Below are positions 8,971 through 17,277 of a stretch of DNA of 64,000 nt, piece after piece. Under the pieces are notes generated by a model. That model saw only the letters and a program-made list of their open reading frames with translations. It searched no databases and was not told where the DNA came from. Position 1 is the first letter of the stretch. Every line of letters begins with the position of its first letter. The DNA is from Pseudomonas simiae (lineage in GTDB: Bacteria; Pseudomonadota; Gammaproteobacteria; Pseudomonadales; Pseudomonadaceae). The position numbers and the translations under genes were made by a program. Location of the stretch: contig NZ_FOKB01000002.1 of assembly GCF_900111895.1 (NCBI RefSeq), forward strand, positions 798,707 through 862,706. Reading direction: 5' to 3'.

Positions 8971-10932
8971 ATGTCCAGTAATACACAGAAACCCATCAAC
9001 AAAAGCAGCGTTCAAGAGCTAGGGCCTTTGGAGGACTGGGAGGACCCCATCGAGAACCCTTCTTTTTCGCCGCCGCCAATTATCGAGGGTCTGTTACAGG
9101 CTATCGTGGGTGATACGCACCGTGATGTAGTGCCGCGGGCGCTGCAACAGACGGGTTTGGTGCTGCAAATACGGCCTTGGGAGCGCGGGCTTTTCAATGC
9201 GTTCGAGCCGCTCACCGTATTGGTTAATGACCGGCCTGAATTCATCACGAGCTTTGAAACCAGCGTCAATCTACCTGATCCTGTGGTTATCAACTTGGGG
9301 CCTCGAGATGCGCTTAAAGAAAATGGGCTCAAGGACATCAGAGTCGTTGTGGTTAACGCAAGCGAAAACGTCATCAACTACAACGTCAGGCGAGTGTATG
9401 TGGATGCACGGGATCCTAATGGTAATAAACAGCCTGCCCCGCTTGAATTTGAAAACTATGGCGCGGAACTCACCCCCACATACCTAGAGGGTAAGCTGGG
9501 TCTGGAATGCACCATTCCCGAGCCTGCAGAGCGGCGGGGCGGGGACAAGTACAGTATTCATGTGGGCACCTCCACGACGCACATTGAAGGTGACGTCCCC
9601 TTGACTGGCGCCATTACGGCGATCATCCCCACTGCAGTGATCCTGGAAAGAGCCGGTACAATCGAGAATACCTACCGGCTAATTGATCGTTCAGGAAACC
9701 AGACGAACCTCTCTGATCCGGCCTATGTGCGCGTAAGGCTCAACAATCCGCCGGTGTTCGGCGCTATCAGAGTTTTGGAGGCGCCGCTGGTCGACAAAGA
9801 AGAAGCCCGCAATGGTGCAACAGTACGGCTGGAAAGCATTACAGGCCACTTGCCCACGGATTTCCTGAGAGTGACGTGGGGAACGGTAGAGATCTACAAC
9901 CAATCCATCGGCTCGATCAGTGGGCCGATTGATATTCCCGCCCGTTATGCTGCCATTGCGACGGGTGGTAGTTTTTACACTGCTGATATTCAGCTTTTTG
10001 TGGATCGCGCTGACAGCCCCACCTTCCCGTCAGTCGTCGTTCAAGTGGATGTCGACCTGCGTGAGCCAGGTGACAGCCAAAACCCCGGCCCAGGTCCTGT
10101 GGATCCGACGCTCGCCATGCCCGTACTGTTGGGCGGCGGGCCTCTGCCGCGTCCAGACAACCGTATCTCTGAAAAGGATCGTGGCTTTGATGCAACGGCT
10201 ACTCTAGCGTTGCCTGCGGGATTGACAACGGGCGACTTCATCGACCTGATCTATGGCCCCAACGGAGATGTCGCGTCCACCTATGCCGCCACAGGCTCGG
10301 AGCCAGCGGGTTTTCAGGTGCCTTTTACCGTTGACTGGACGCTCATCGAATCGTTTGGCAATAGCTCTGCCCTCCCGATTTATTGCAAGATCCGCGATGC
10401 GATCAACTACAAACACACCCCGACTCAAAATGTGGTGGTTGAAATTTTCAATCTGGCGGGGTTGGCCGATCCTAGTTTCAACAACGCAGCAGTCTTGCCA
10501 TCTCACCCACATGCCGGTTACTTCATCAATTGTTCACGGAGTCCATGGCTGGGTGTTCCAATCAAAGTCCTGGACCCGGCGATACTCCAAGTGGGGGATA
10601 AGGTCAAGATCGAGGCCTACCGATACGCCTATGTCCCCGCTGGAACGCCTCTCGGCGCACCTATCGGGTCCCCGGTGATAAGTGCTGATTTCGATATCGA
10701 CAGTAGCCATGTAAACCTGGGCTTGATCGTGCCTTTGGATTTGAGCGCCTGGTTCAGGGACTATACGGGTACCTCAGGTCGGGGCTATGTCGGTGTGCGT
10801 TGGACACTCTTCCGGCCGTCCACAGGGGATCGTGGGAATTCCATGGAGGTCAGGGCGCTTTGGGACCTGGTTGCTTCTGGCACACCTCCTACCTGTGTGC
10901 CAGGCGCAACACGCCGTAGCGGGACACTCTGA
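8971..10932 (+). CDS. Large beta-repeat protein of unknown function (paralogue 2)
   Basis: A 653-aa protein related to the upstream 673-aa protein. It has the same modular beta-rich look, no signal peptide and no TM helix. The shared C-terminal signature is INCSRSPWLGVPIKV near residue 518, followed by a GDKVKIEAYRYAYVP strand that matches GDELKLHWASYAHP in the neighbour. A Pro-rich linker (NPGPGPVDP, near 375) separates two halves. The start ATG at 8971 has a CAGGAG ribosome site within the word TCCTTATCAGGAG, which is repeated exactly before the small lipoprotein gene at 13541. Function unknown; a role with the other block members is inferred from paralogy and shared promoter elements. Confidence 0.8.
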   Translation: MSSNTQKPINKSSVQELGPLEDWEDPIENPSFSPPPIIEGLLQAIVGDTHRDVVPRALQQTGLVLQIRPWERGLFNAFEPLTVLVNDRPEFITSFETSVNLPDPVVINLGPRDALKENGLKDIRVVVVNASENVINYNVRRVYVDARDPNGNKQPAPLEFENYGAELTPTYLEGKLGLECTIPEPAERRGGDKYSIHVGTSTTHIEGDVPLTGAITAIIPTAVILERAGTIENTYRLIDRSGNQTNLSDPAYVRVRLNNPPVFGAIRVLEAPLVDKEEARNGATVRLESITGHLPTDFLRVTWGTVEIYNQSIGSISGPIDIPARYAAIATGGSFYTADIQLFVDRADSPTFPSVVVQVDVDLREPGDSQNPGPGPVDPTLAMPVLLGGGPLPRPDNRISEKDRGFDATATLALPAGLTTGDFIDLIYGPNGDVASTYAATGSEPAGFQVPFTVDWTLIESFGNSSALPIYCKIRDAINYKHTPTQNVVVEIFNLAGLADPSFNNAAVLPSHPHAGYFINCSRSPWLGVPIKVLDPAILQVGDKVKIEAYRYAYVPAGTPLGAPIGSPVISADFDIDSSHVNLGLIVPLDLSAWFRDYTGTSGRGYVGVRWTLFRPSTGDRGNSMEVRALWDLVASGTPPTCVPGATRRSGTL

Positions 10933-10939
10933 TTGCCTT

Positions 10940-10974
10940 GGCCCCACTCGCCTTTGTGAGGCGGTGGGGCCTTT
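10940..10974 (+). terminator. Rho-independent terminator
   Basis: GGCCCCAC ... GTGGGGCC stem with a GC-rich inner stem (TCGCC/GGCG region) and trailing CTTTT, immediately after the 653-aa gene. Confidence 0.8.
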
Positions 10975-11130
10975 TACTGCAACAACCTATAGCCGTTAAG
11001 CAGGGGATATTAAGAAAAGTCCTACGTGTTCGGGGGATTCAGCTCTTTAGTCTCAGCGCCGTGGAAAACGGAGACCTATTCGATACGGGTTCCGGGTTCG
11101 AACTGGTATTTACTTCTGAGGCTACAAAGC

Positions 11131-13422
11131 ATGAAATCTATTAATCCCCATCATTTTCGTTATTCGCGTTTATTCACAACTATAAAACTCATGGCTGTCG
11201 GGCCACTGTATCTTTTGAGTGAACATGCGCTATCGGCTGTCACCGTGGACGGCAATGTTGGCACCGGCCAACTTGACGTCTATCCCGGGTCAGGTGCGCT
11301 GGCCTATATCGCGCAGAATAATGCGGCCCTCAACATCCACGACAATGCCATCGTTCAAGAAATACAGGCGACCAACGGCTCTACACTGACCATTAAGTCG
11401 GCTACGGTGACCTCGACGCACAGATTCCAGGCAGCTGTCGCACTGAGTGAATCGAACGCCACGATCACCGACGCGAGTGTGACCAGCTACACCAGTGGCG
11501 GCTTGAACGTTGCTCACCAACCAGGCACCACCATCGGCTCTCACGCTCAAGTCGGCAGGAGTGAAATTACCGGTGCGACTTACGGCGCCAACGTTACTTC
11601 CCATAGTCTGTTGGAGTTGAATGACTCCAAGGTGACCGGCAGCAGCCAGCAGGGTCTAAGGCTGTTGGGGGGCGCAGCCATTGCCAGGAACAGTGAAATC
11701 ACGGGGGCGACAACCGGTGTCGTCATGGCACGTGAGAGTTCGACGGCCATTGAGTCTCCTCACTTGACCCTGGACGGTTCACGCGTCGAGGGGCTTGGCG
11801 GCCCGGCAATCTCAGTGTTGAGCCCGATCATGGCCGAAATTGATGTAACCAATGGTTCATCCTTGAGCGGCAAGAACGGCAATATGCTGGAACTGAGCGG
11901 TGGTGGCTCGGCCAACATGCGCGTGAATAACAGTGCGCTCGACGGCAATATCCAGGTGGGCAAAGACAGCGCTCTGGACCTGAACCTGGATGTCGCCTTC
12001 ATGAACGGCGACATCGTCAACAGCGGCGGCAGCGCCAACGTGGGTCTGAACAATGGCTCGGTACTGACCGGGCGCCTGGACAATGTCGACAAACTGTCGG
12101 TCAACAGCGACGCCACCTGGGTGATGGTGGATGGCCAACAGGCCCTCAACGCATTGTCGATGAATGGCGGTAACGTCAAGTTCGGCGAGTCCGGAGCCTT
12201 CTATAAGCTGGACGTGGCCAACCTGTCCGGCACCGGCGGTACGTTCATCATGAAGGCGGATTTCGGCTCGCTGACCGGCGACTTCCTGAATGTAACGGGC
12301 ACGTCTGCCGGTCACCATCAGTTGCTGCTCGCGGCCACGGGGGCCGACCCGTTGAACGAGCGCCTGCACATGGTGCACACCGCCGACGGTGTGGCGAATT
12401 TCAGCCTGGTGGGTGGTCGGGTCGACCGCGGTACCTATTCTTACGACCTGACGGCGGATAACCAGAATCACGATTGGTACCTGGACCCGGATAGCAAGGT
12501 CATCAGCCCGAGCACCAACTCAGTGTTGGCGTTGTTCAATGCGGCGCCGAGTGTGCTGTTGGGGGAAATGACCAACCTGCGGACGCGCATGGGCGAACTG
12601 CGTTTCAACGGCGGCCAGACCGCGGGTTTGTGGACTCGTGCCTATGGCAACAAGTATGAAGTGTCCAACGACAAGACTGGTCTGGGTTACAACCAGAGTC
12701 AGCGCGGTTTCACCCTGGGAGCGGATGCACCGCTGGAGGCCGGCGATGGGCAGTGGCTGATCGGTGCAATGGCCGGCCACAGCCAATCGGACCTGGACCT
12801 GAACCTGGGCAGCAAGGCCACCATCAACAGTTACTATGTGGGCGGCTATGCAACGTGGCTGGACAGCGAAAGCGGCTTTTACTTCGACGGCGTGCTCAAG
12901 TTCAACCGCCTCCACAATGAGTCCAACGTGGCCATGAGCGACGGCAAGAAGAGCAAGGGCAACTACACGCAAAATGCCATGGGCGCTTCGGCCGAATTCG
13001 GTCGTCACATCACGCTGGATGATGGCTATTTCGTCGAGCCCTACGGCCAATTGGCGGCGGTGATCACCCAGGCCCAGAGTTACACACTGGATAACGGCCT
13101 GGAAGCCAAGGGGGACCGTTCGAGTTCGGTGATCGGTGAGTTGGGCGTCACTGCCGGCAATAACATCCAACTCGACAGCGGCGGCGTGCTGCAGCCCTAC
13201 TTGAAAGCTGCGGTCGCCCATGAGTTCGACCAGAGCAACAAAGTGTTCGTCAACGATAACTCGTTCAACAACGACCTGTCGGGCTCACGCTTGAAGCTGG
13301 GAGCGGGTGTAGCGATGTCGGTGTCGCAAAACCTGAGCATGCATGCGGACCTGGAGCGGAGCGTGGGCAAGAACATCAAGCAACCCCTGGGGGTGAATGT
13401 GGGGCTGCGCTACGCGTTCTAA
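11131..13422 (+). CDS. Pertactin-like autotransporter (type Va secretion)
   Basis: A 763-aa classical autotransporter. The signal peptide is about residues 1-37 (cleavage near LSEHALSA). The passenger, about 38-480, is a Gly/Ser/Asn-rich beta-helix with many short repeats (NGS, SGG, NNSALDGN). It contains a pertactin-type central region with the stem sequence SGTGGTFIMKADFGSLTGD. The C-terminal barrel starts near GLWTRAYGNKYEV (about residue 500) and ends GLRYAF, with the terminal aromatic residue required by the BAM complex. No protease triad is visible in the passenger, so an adhesin is likelier than a protease. The ATG at 11131 gives a sensible signal peptide; the frame is open to 11026. 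Unlike its neighbours it has no CTGTCA-N4-TGACAG element upstream. Confidence 0.93.
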   Translation: MKSINPHHFRYSRLFTTIKLMAVGPLYLLSEHALSAVTVDGNVGTGQLDVYPGSGALAYIAQNNAALNIHDNAIVQEIQATNGSTLTIKSATVTSTHRFQAAVALSESNATITDASVTSYTSGGLNVAHQPGTTIGSHAQVGRSEITGATYGANVTSHSLLELNDSKVTGSSQQGLRLLGGAAIARNSEITGATTGVVMARESSTAIESPHLTLDGSRVEGLGGPAISVLSPIMAEIDVTNGSSLSGKNGNMLELSGGGSANMRVNNSALDGNIQVGKDSALDLNLDVAFMNGDIVNSGGSANVGLNNGSVLTGRLDNVDKLSVNSDATWVMVDGQQALNALSMNGGNVKFGESGAFYKLDVANLSGTGGTFIMKADFGSLTGDFLNVTGTSAGHHQLLLAATGADPLNERLHMVHTADGVANFSLVGGRVDRGTYSYDLTADNQNHDWYLDPDSKVISPSTNSVLALFNAAPSVLLGEMTNLRTRMGELRFNGGQTAGLWTRAYGNKYEVSNDKTGLGYNQSQRGFTLGADAPLEAGDGQWLIGAMAGHSQSDLDLNLGSKATINSYYVGGYATWLDSESGFYFDGVLKFNRLHNESNVAMSDGKKSKGNYTQNAMGASAEFGRHITLDDGYFVEPYGQLAAVITQAQSYTLDNGLEAKGDRSSSVIGELGVTAGNNIQLDSGGVLQPYLKAAVAHEFDQSNKVFVNDNSFNNDLSGSRLKLGAGVAMSVSQNLSMHADLERSVGKNIKQPLGVNVGLRYAF

Positions 13423-13456
13423 ACGTTGCCGGTGCAGGACTCTCCGTTCGTCGGGC

Positions 13457-13500
13457 AAACCGCCAACCTGTCAAATCTGACAGTAGGCGGTTTGTTTTTT
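13457..13500 (+). terminator. Terminator hairpin of the autotransporter gene, enclosing a lux-box-like palindrome
   Basis: AAACCGCC (13457-13464) pairs with GGCGGTTT (13486-13493), followed by GTTTTTT. The inner part, CTGTCAAATCTGACAG (13468-13483), is itself palindromic. The element therefore reads both as a terminator and as the operator listed next. Confidence 0.75.
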
Positions 13501-13511
13501 GGGGGCTAACT
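13466..13511 (+). promoter_or_regulatory. Lux/las-box-like palindrome and -10 before the small lipoprotein gene
   Basis: ACCTGTCAAATCTGACAGTA (13466-13485) is nearly identical to the element at 6644-6663. CTAACT at 13506-13511 is a weak -10 with its centre 33 bp from the palindrome centre. The lipoprotein start lies 57 bp downstream of the 16-mer. Confidence 0.55.
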
Positions 13512-13540
13512 GGATGGGCATTCCTTATCAGGAGATTCCC

Positions 13541-13837
13541 ATGCAGCGTCTTACAAGTAAAAAAGTTATGCGTACCGTCCCCAAGGTATTACTGGCGGCA
13601 GGTGTTGCTGTACTGCTCGCCGCTTGTTCCAGCGGCCCTACCGAGACGATTTCGAGTGAGTACCCGGGGGGTGATCCAGCTTGCACTAGCGCCGGCTATT
13701 TCAAAAGCGTATCGCCCGGTTGGTATTATCGGTGTATATACCACGTCAATATCAATCGATGGATAAAATACCCGATGCAGTGCCCGGCTGGACAAGATTT
13801 TGATGACACTCTGAAAAAGTGTGTACCCAGAAAATAA
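13541..13837 (+). CDS. Small lipoprotein with chitin-binding type-2-like cysteine pattern
   Basis: A 98-aa lipoprotein with lipobox LLAAC (Cys29). The mature domain has Cys48, Cys65, Cys81 and Cys94 in the order C-x5-F-x-x-x-x-x-x-W-Y-Y-x-C ... C-P-x-G-x-x-F-D-x(5)-C. This resembles the CBM14/peritrophin-A fold (Y-x-C and CPxGLxFD blocks). In that family the usual disulphides are C1-C3, C2-C6 and C4-C5; here the C2 and C6 positions are both missing, which is internally consistent with loss of one bond. Carbohydrate binding is therefore possible but unproven. The ATG at 13541 follows TCCTTATCAGGAG; a strong terminator follows the gene. Confidence 0.78.
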   Translation: MQRLTSKKVMRTVPKVLLAAGVAVLLAACSSGPTETISSEYPGGDPACTSAGYFKSVSPGWYYRCIYHVNINRWIKYPMQCPAGQDFDDTLKKCVPRK

Positions 13838-13847
13838 CAAATCAGCG

Positions 13848-13881
13848 AGCCTCTCTTCCTGACGGTAGAGAGGCTTTTTTA
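13848..13881 (+). terminator. Rho-independent terminator
   Basis: AGCCTCTC ... GAGAGGCT stem with a 12-base loop, then TTTTTTATT. Lies between convergent genes. Confidence 0.88.
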
Positions 13882-13946
13882 TTGCATCAAAAGTGGTGGT
13901 GTCGGGTAGCAATGTCACCACCCGGCACCGGTCTTGAACAATGAGT

Positions 13947-16900
13947 CTATGGCCGCTCCACAACCAAAATATCATCCAGTGAAAACTCGGCCCCTGAGAA
14001 ACCACTCTTGAAATAGATGCGTATAGGCAAGAACTGAGACGGAACCCCGGCAGGCAATGCAAAGGTCCGGGAGTGTGAGGTCCATACTCCGGGATTGTTA
14101 TGCAGGAAATGTTCTGACTGAGTGCCGAACTCCATGTAAACAAAGGGTTGATAGGGGTTCAAATCCACCTTCATTTTGAAACTCAAGTCGTAGGTTTTAC
14201 CGCTTTTGATAAAAAAGGATTTAATGACGCCGGGAGTGATAGGGCTGCCATTGTTGAGTTTTACAAACCAGAAATTGTTGTTGTTGACGTTTCTGATCAG
14301 GCCCAGACTGCTGACGATGTTGACCCACTGATTCCAGCTTAATAACTCAAAGTCCGTCAAATCATAGAACCGAAGCGCTTGGATGAAGTAGTTGCTCGAC
14401 GGAAAGGGTTTGGCGTTCAGTTCATTAGTATCGCCATTGAAAGTGACGGCTGCACTTACCGTCACCTTGCTTTCATCCGTCAGTGCGGTAAACCAGCTGC
14501 GCATTGCCTTTTCATTCACTATCCCGTTGTCGGCTTGGGTCTGGTCGATCAGATGGCCGTTCAACAGTGTCAAGGGGGTTGCGCCAACACTATGGAGCTT
14601 GAGCCAGATCCGTTGGTCCTTGCGGCTTAACGTCCAGGGCGCCAGGCTCACCCAGCAATCGGTGTTGAACGCATTCAAGTCTATTTTTGAGCCGGGTGGC
14701 AGGCCATTGAGCCTTGGCTGCGGCAGTGGATTGCCGCCGGGTACTTCATCGAAGTCCAGTACGCGCAGGTTCAGTACCCTTGAGTCATCGGTGATGCCAT
14801 TGGTTGTGACGTGATACTGAAGACGCAGGACGCTCCCAATGTGGTCGCCGATCACGCTGTTAGAGAATTTGAAATCGACAAAACCCGCAGTTGGGTTGCC
14901 GTATTGAGGTGCTATGGACGGTAGCGTCGCACCGGGGTTGCCCTGCAGTTCGAGTTTGATGAGATCGTTCGAAGACATCGGTGCAAATTGCACGCGAACC
15001 GTCACCTGCGCAGTGTTATCAGCAATGACCGGGTTGATAGTCGCGTTTTCGTCGTCCACGGGTGTGCTGTTATAAACGAAAGGCGCGGGCAAATGGCGCG
15101 CAGCGAGGACTCTCATGTGCACGGTGTTCGAGATGCGTGGTGCAACGCCTGGACGCGAGCGCTCGTAGAAAATATTCATATTTTGATTGAGCAGGATGTA
15201 CTGGCGCTTAAGCGTGAAAGGCAGTGGCCGGTCTTTCCAAGTGTCTGAGACAAAGAAGGGTTGGGGCGGCGCGCTGCCACCTGGCACATAGCCTTCAGCA
15301 TGCAGGATGACCGTATCCCCCTCGATGATGTCGCTGTGGGGGTCGACCTCAATGGTGGCATCACCGGTGGACTGGTTCGAATCAAACACGTAATCAGGCG
15401 GTGGCGCCTCATGCACTCGCGGTTCTGGCAGTACAGCCGTAGAGGCACTGATACTAACTGTTGTGTCCGGGGATGGTAGTGGTCCCTCGCTATTCTGACG
15501 GGTATAAGAGGCAGTCAGGCTGCCACCTGCCAATTTGGCAATGTCACCCTCGGGGCCATTGATAATCGAGAACACCACATTGCCTACGCCTGCATTTTTG
15601 GATTCTTCGTGGTAGTAAAACTTGCCGTTAGGGTAGCGACCCAACAGCTTCAGCGTGATGCGGTCAAAGTAGTCCTGGTCGTCATATTTAAGGATGTCGA
15701 TGTTGATGATGGTGGTATCGGCAGGCAGTATTCCATCGACAGCCTCGCGAAAGATCGGGGCGCGAAGTCCGCCGGGAATGGCGGTGCCGATAATAGTGAC
15801 CGGCGTGAGGTGTGAGCCTCTATTCTGCGCGCCAAAGCGAATTCGCTCATAGCTAAGTCGAGCCTCACCTTTGATCAACGGTATCAGGTCGCTTACCGGG
15901 CATGGAATTTTGAGCTGGCGCGTCGTGGTGGATGTCAGTGGATCAGAGCTGTAGGTTTTCCTCACCGTTTGCCCACGCAACGTCTTGCCGATGAGGGTCA
16001 CCTTGATCACGTCGCCCAATAGGTAGCCGTTATTCGCGATTAGAACGACGATGTTCACGAAATCGCCAACGACGTGGTCGAGATCGAGGATGTCTTCCGG
16101 AGCCTCACTGAAGAAACAATGGGGCAACAATGGCTCTGAACCATCGTTCAGGTAGACCAGGAGGAATTCGGCGACCGACCAGCCGTCGGAATAGTTTCCG
16201 CATTCATCAATCACGCTCCACTCAGCGACGTGATGGCCGCTGCCGATCTGGCGCCAATGTTCAATGCACAGCTTGAAAACAATGTCGTCATGGTTACCCT
16301 GTTCCTCCTGCGACACTGAGTGTTCGAATAATGCATCGCCGATTTTCAGGCGAACAACATCCCGCACCGCCCGGTAAGTGCGGGGTGACAGTGAGGTATC
16401 GGCAGGGTAGTAGGGGACGCGAATCTCTATGCAGTTTTGGGCGTCGTCTTCTGTAACGCCAAAGTCGAGAAATTCTTGGGGAATGATCGGCTTGAGCAGG
16501 TTCGTGTTTACAAATCTGTCCCCGTCCGGATTGTCCCCGCCGGGTTTCACCTTATCGACCTTCAGTGCGAATTTTCTTGTTTCTCCTACCGCCTGGCCGA
16601 GGCGTGTCACCCTGAAGAACACTGGATAGGTATTACCGTCGGTGATCGAACTTGACGGTACGAACAGGGGAATCACCTCAGCGTTATCCACTTCATGCTG
16701 TTGGATGGTGGTGGAGGCGACGGGGTCGGTCAGAGAGCCCCAGAACAGCTCCACGAAATCCAGGGCTGCCGCCTCCAGAAATGGCAGCAAGCCGATCAGT
16801 AGTCCCTCCTCATGCGTGGTGATTGCGACGAGATTGATACCTGCATCGTAGCCTTGCACCGGCCGGGTACTTGCAGGGATGTACAGTACCAAATCTTCGA

Positions 16901-17108
16901 GGTGAACCTTTTTGAAGGCTTGCGTCGAGTTGAGCGACAGGTCGGACGGGGGCGGCACCAAGTAACGACGGTCGATGAACGTACGCTGCACCGGTGGCGT
17001 CTTTTTGAGGGGGCGCGTGCTTGAGTAAGGCGTAAGCAGTGAGCGCCCCTCTGAGAGCTTGATCAAACGCTGGTCTGGATTTTTGGAAAGCTCTTCGTCG
17101 TTACCCAT
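13947..17108 (-). CDS. Very large beta-repeat protein with C-terminal jelly-roll (paralogue 3)
   Basis: A 1053-aa protein without signal peptide or TM segment, with the same repetitive beta-rich composition as the two plus-strand proteins (6756 and 8971). A related signature, CWVSLAPW followed by a strand IWLKLHS, lies near residue 820, before the last domain. The final 140 residues (from about LTDFELLSWNQWVNI) look like a carbohydrate-binding jelly-roll: alternating aromatic strands, SGKTYDLSFKMKVDL, and the closing FSLDDILVVERP that is typical of CBM4/9-like or galactose-binding modules. I chose the ATG at 17108 (GAGG ribosome site at suitable distance); an upstream TTG at 17141 lacks one. 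Likely a surface or secreted binding protein, but export route and ligand are unknown. Confidence 0.8.
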   Translation of the reverse strand: MGNDEELSKNPDQRLIKLSEGRSLLTPYSSTRPLKKTPPVQRTFIDRRYLVPPPSDLSLNSTQAFKKVHLEDLVLYIPASTRPVQGYDAGINLVAITTHEEGLLIGLLPFLEAAALDFVELFWGSLTDPVASTTIQQHEVDNAEVIPLFVPSSSITDGNTYPVFFRVTRLGQAVGETRKFALKVDKVKPGGDNPDGDRFVNTNLLKPIIPQEFLDFGVTEDDAQNCIEIRVPYYPADTSLSPRTYRAVRDVVRLKIGDALFEHSVSQEEQGNHDDIVFKLCIEHWRQIGSGHHVAEWSVIDECGNYSDGWSVAEFLLVYLNDGSEPLLPHCFFSEAPEDILDLDHVVGDFVNIVVLIANNGYLLGDVIKVTLIGKTLRGQTVRKTYSSDPLTSTTTRQLKIPCPVSDLIPLIKGEARLSYERIRFGAQNRGSHLTPVTIIGTAIPGGLRAPIFREAVDGILPADTTIINIDILKYDDQDYFDRITLKLLGRYPNGKFYYHEESKNAGVGNVVFSIINGPEGDIAKLAGGSLTASYTRQNSEGPLPSPDTTVSISASTAVLPEPRVHEAPPPDYVFDSNQSTGDATIEVDPHSDIIEGDTVILHAEGYVPGGSAPPQPFFVSDTWKDRPLPFTLKRQYILLNQNMNIFYERSRPGVAPRISNTVHMRVLAARHLPAPFVYNSTPVDDENATINPVIADNTAQVTVRVQFAPMSSNDLIKLELQGNPGATLPSIAPQYGNPTAGFVDFKFSNSVIGDHIGSVLRLQYHVTTNGITDDSRVLNLRVLDFDEVPGGNPLPQPRLNGLPPGSKIDLNAFNTDCWVSLAPWTLSRKDQRIWLKLHSVGATPLTLLNGHLIDQTQADNGIVNEKAMRSWFTALTDESKVTVSAAVTFNGDTNELNAKPFPSSNYFIQALRFYDLTDFELLSWNQWVNIVSSLGLIRNVNNNNFWFVKLNNGSPITPGVIKSFFIKSGKTYDLSFKMKVDLNPYQPFVYMEFGTQSEHFLHNNPGVWTSHSRTFALPAGVPSQFLPIRIYFKSGFSGAEFSLDDILVVERP

Positions 17109-17182
17109 GGTGGAAGCCTCTGCAGTTATTGAGGAACTCAATGTCTACGGCCCATTTACTGAGTGGGAGTAGTTGCGAAGAG

Positions 17183-17229
17183 GTGTAACGCGGAAGCTGG
17201 GGAGCAACCAGCTGTGAGAATTGACAGTG
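17183..17229 (-). promoter_or_regulatory. Lux/las-box-like palindrome and -10 for the 1053-aa gene
   Basis: CTGTGAGAATTGACAG at 17212-17227 keeps one perfect half-site (TGACAG) and one with a single change. On the minus strand TTACAC (17188-17183) is a weak -10, its centre 34 bp from the palindrome centre. The start codon is at 17108, 103 bp away. Confidence 0.48.
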
Positions 17230-17277
17230 CCGACAAACGGCAGCGGCCCGCACGCGAGCCGCTCACGTTACCGAGGG

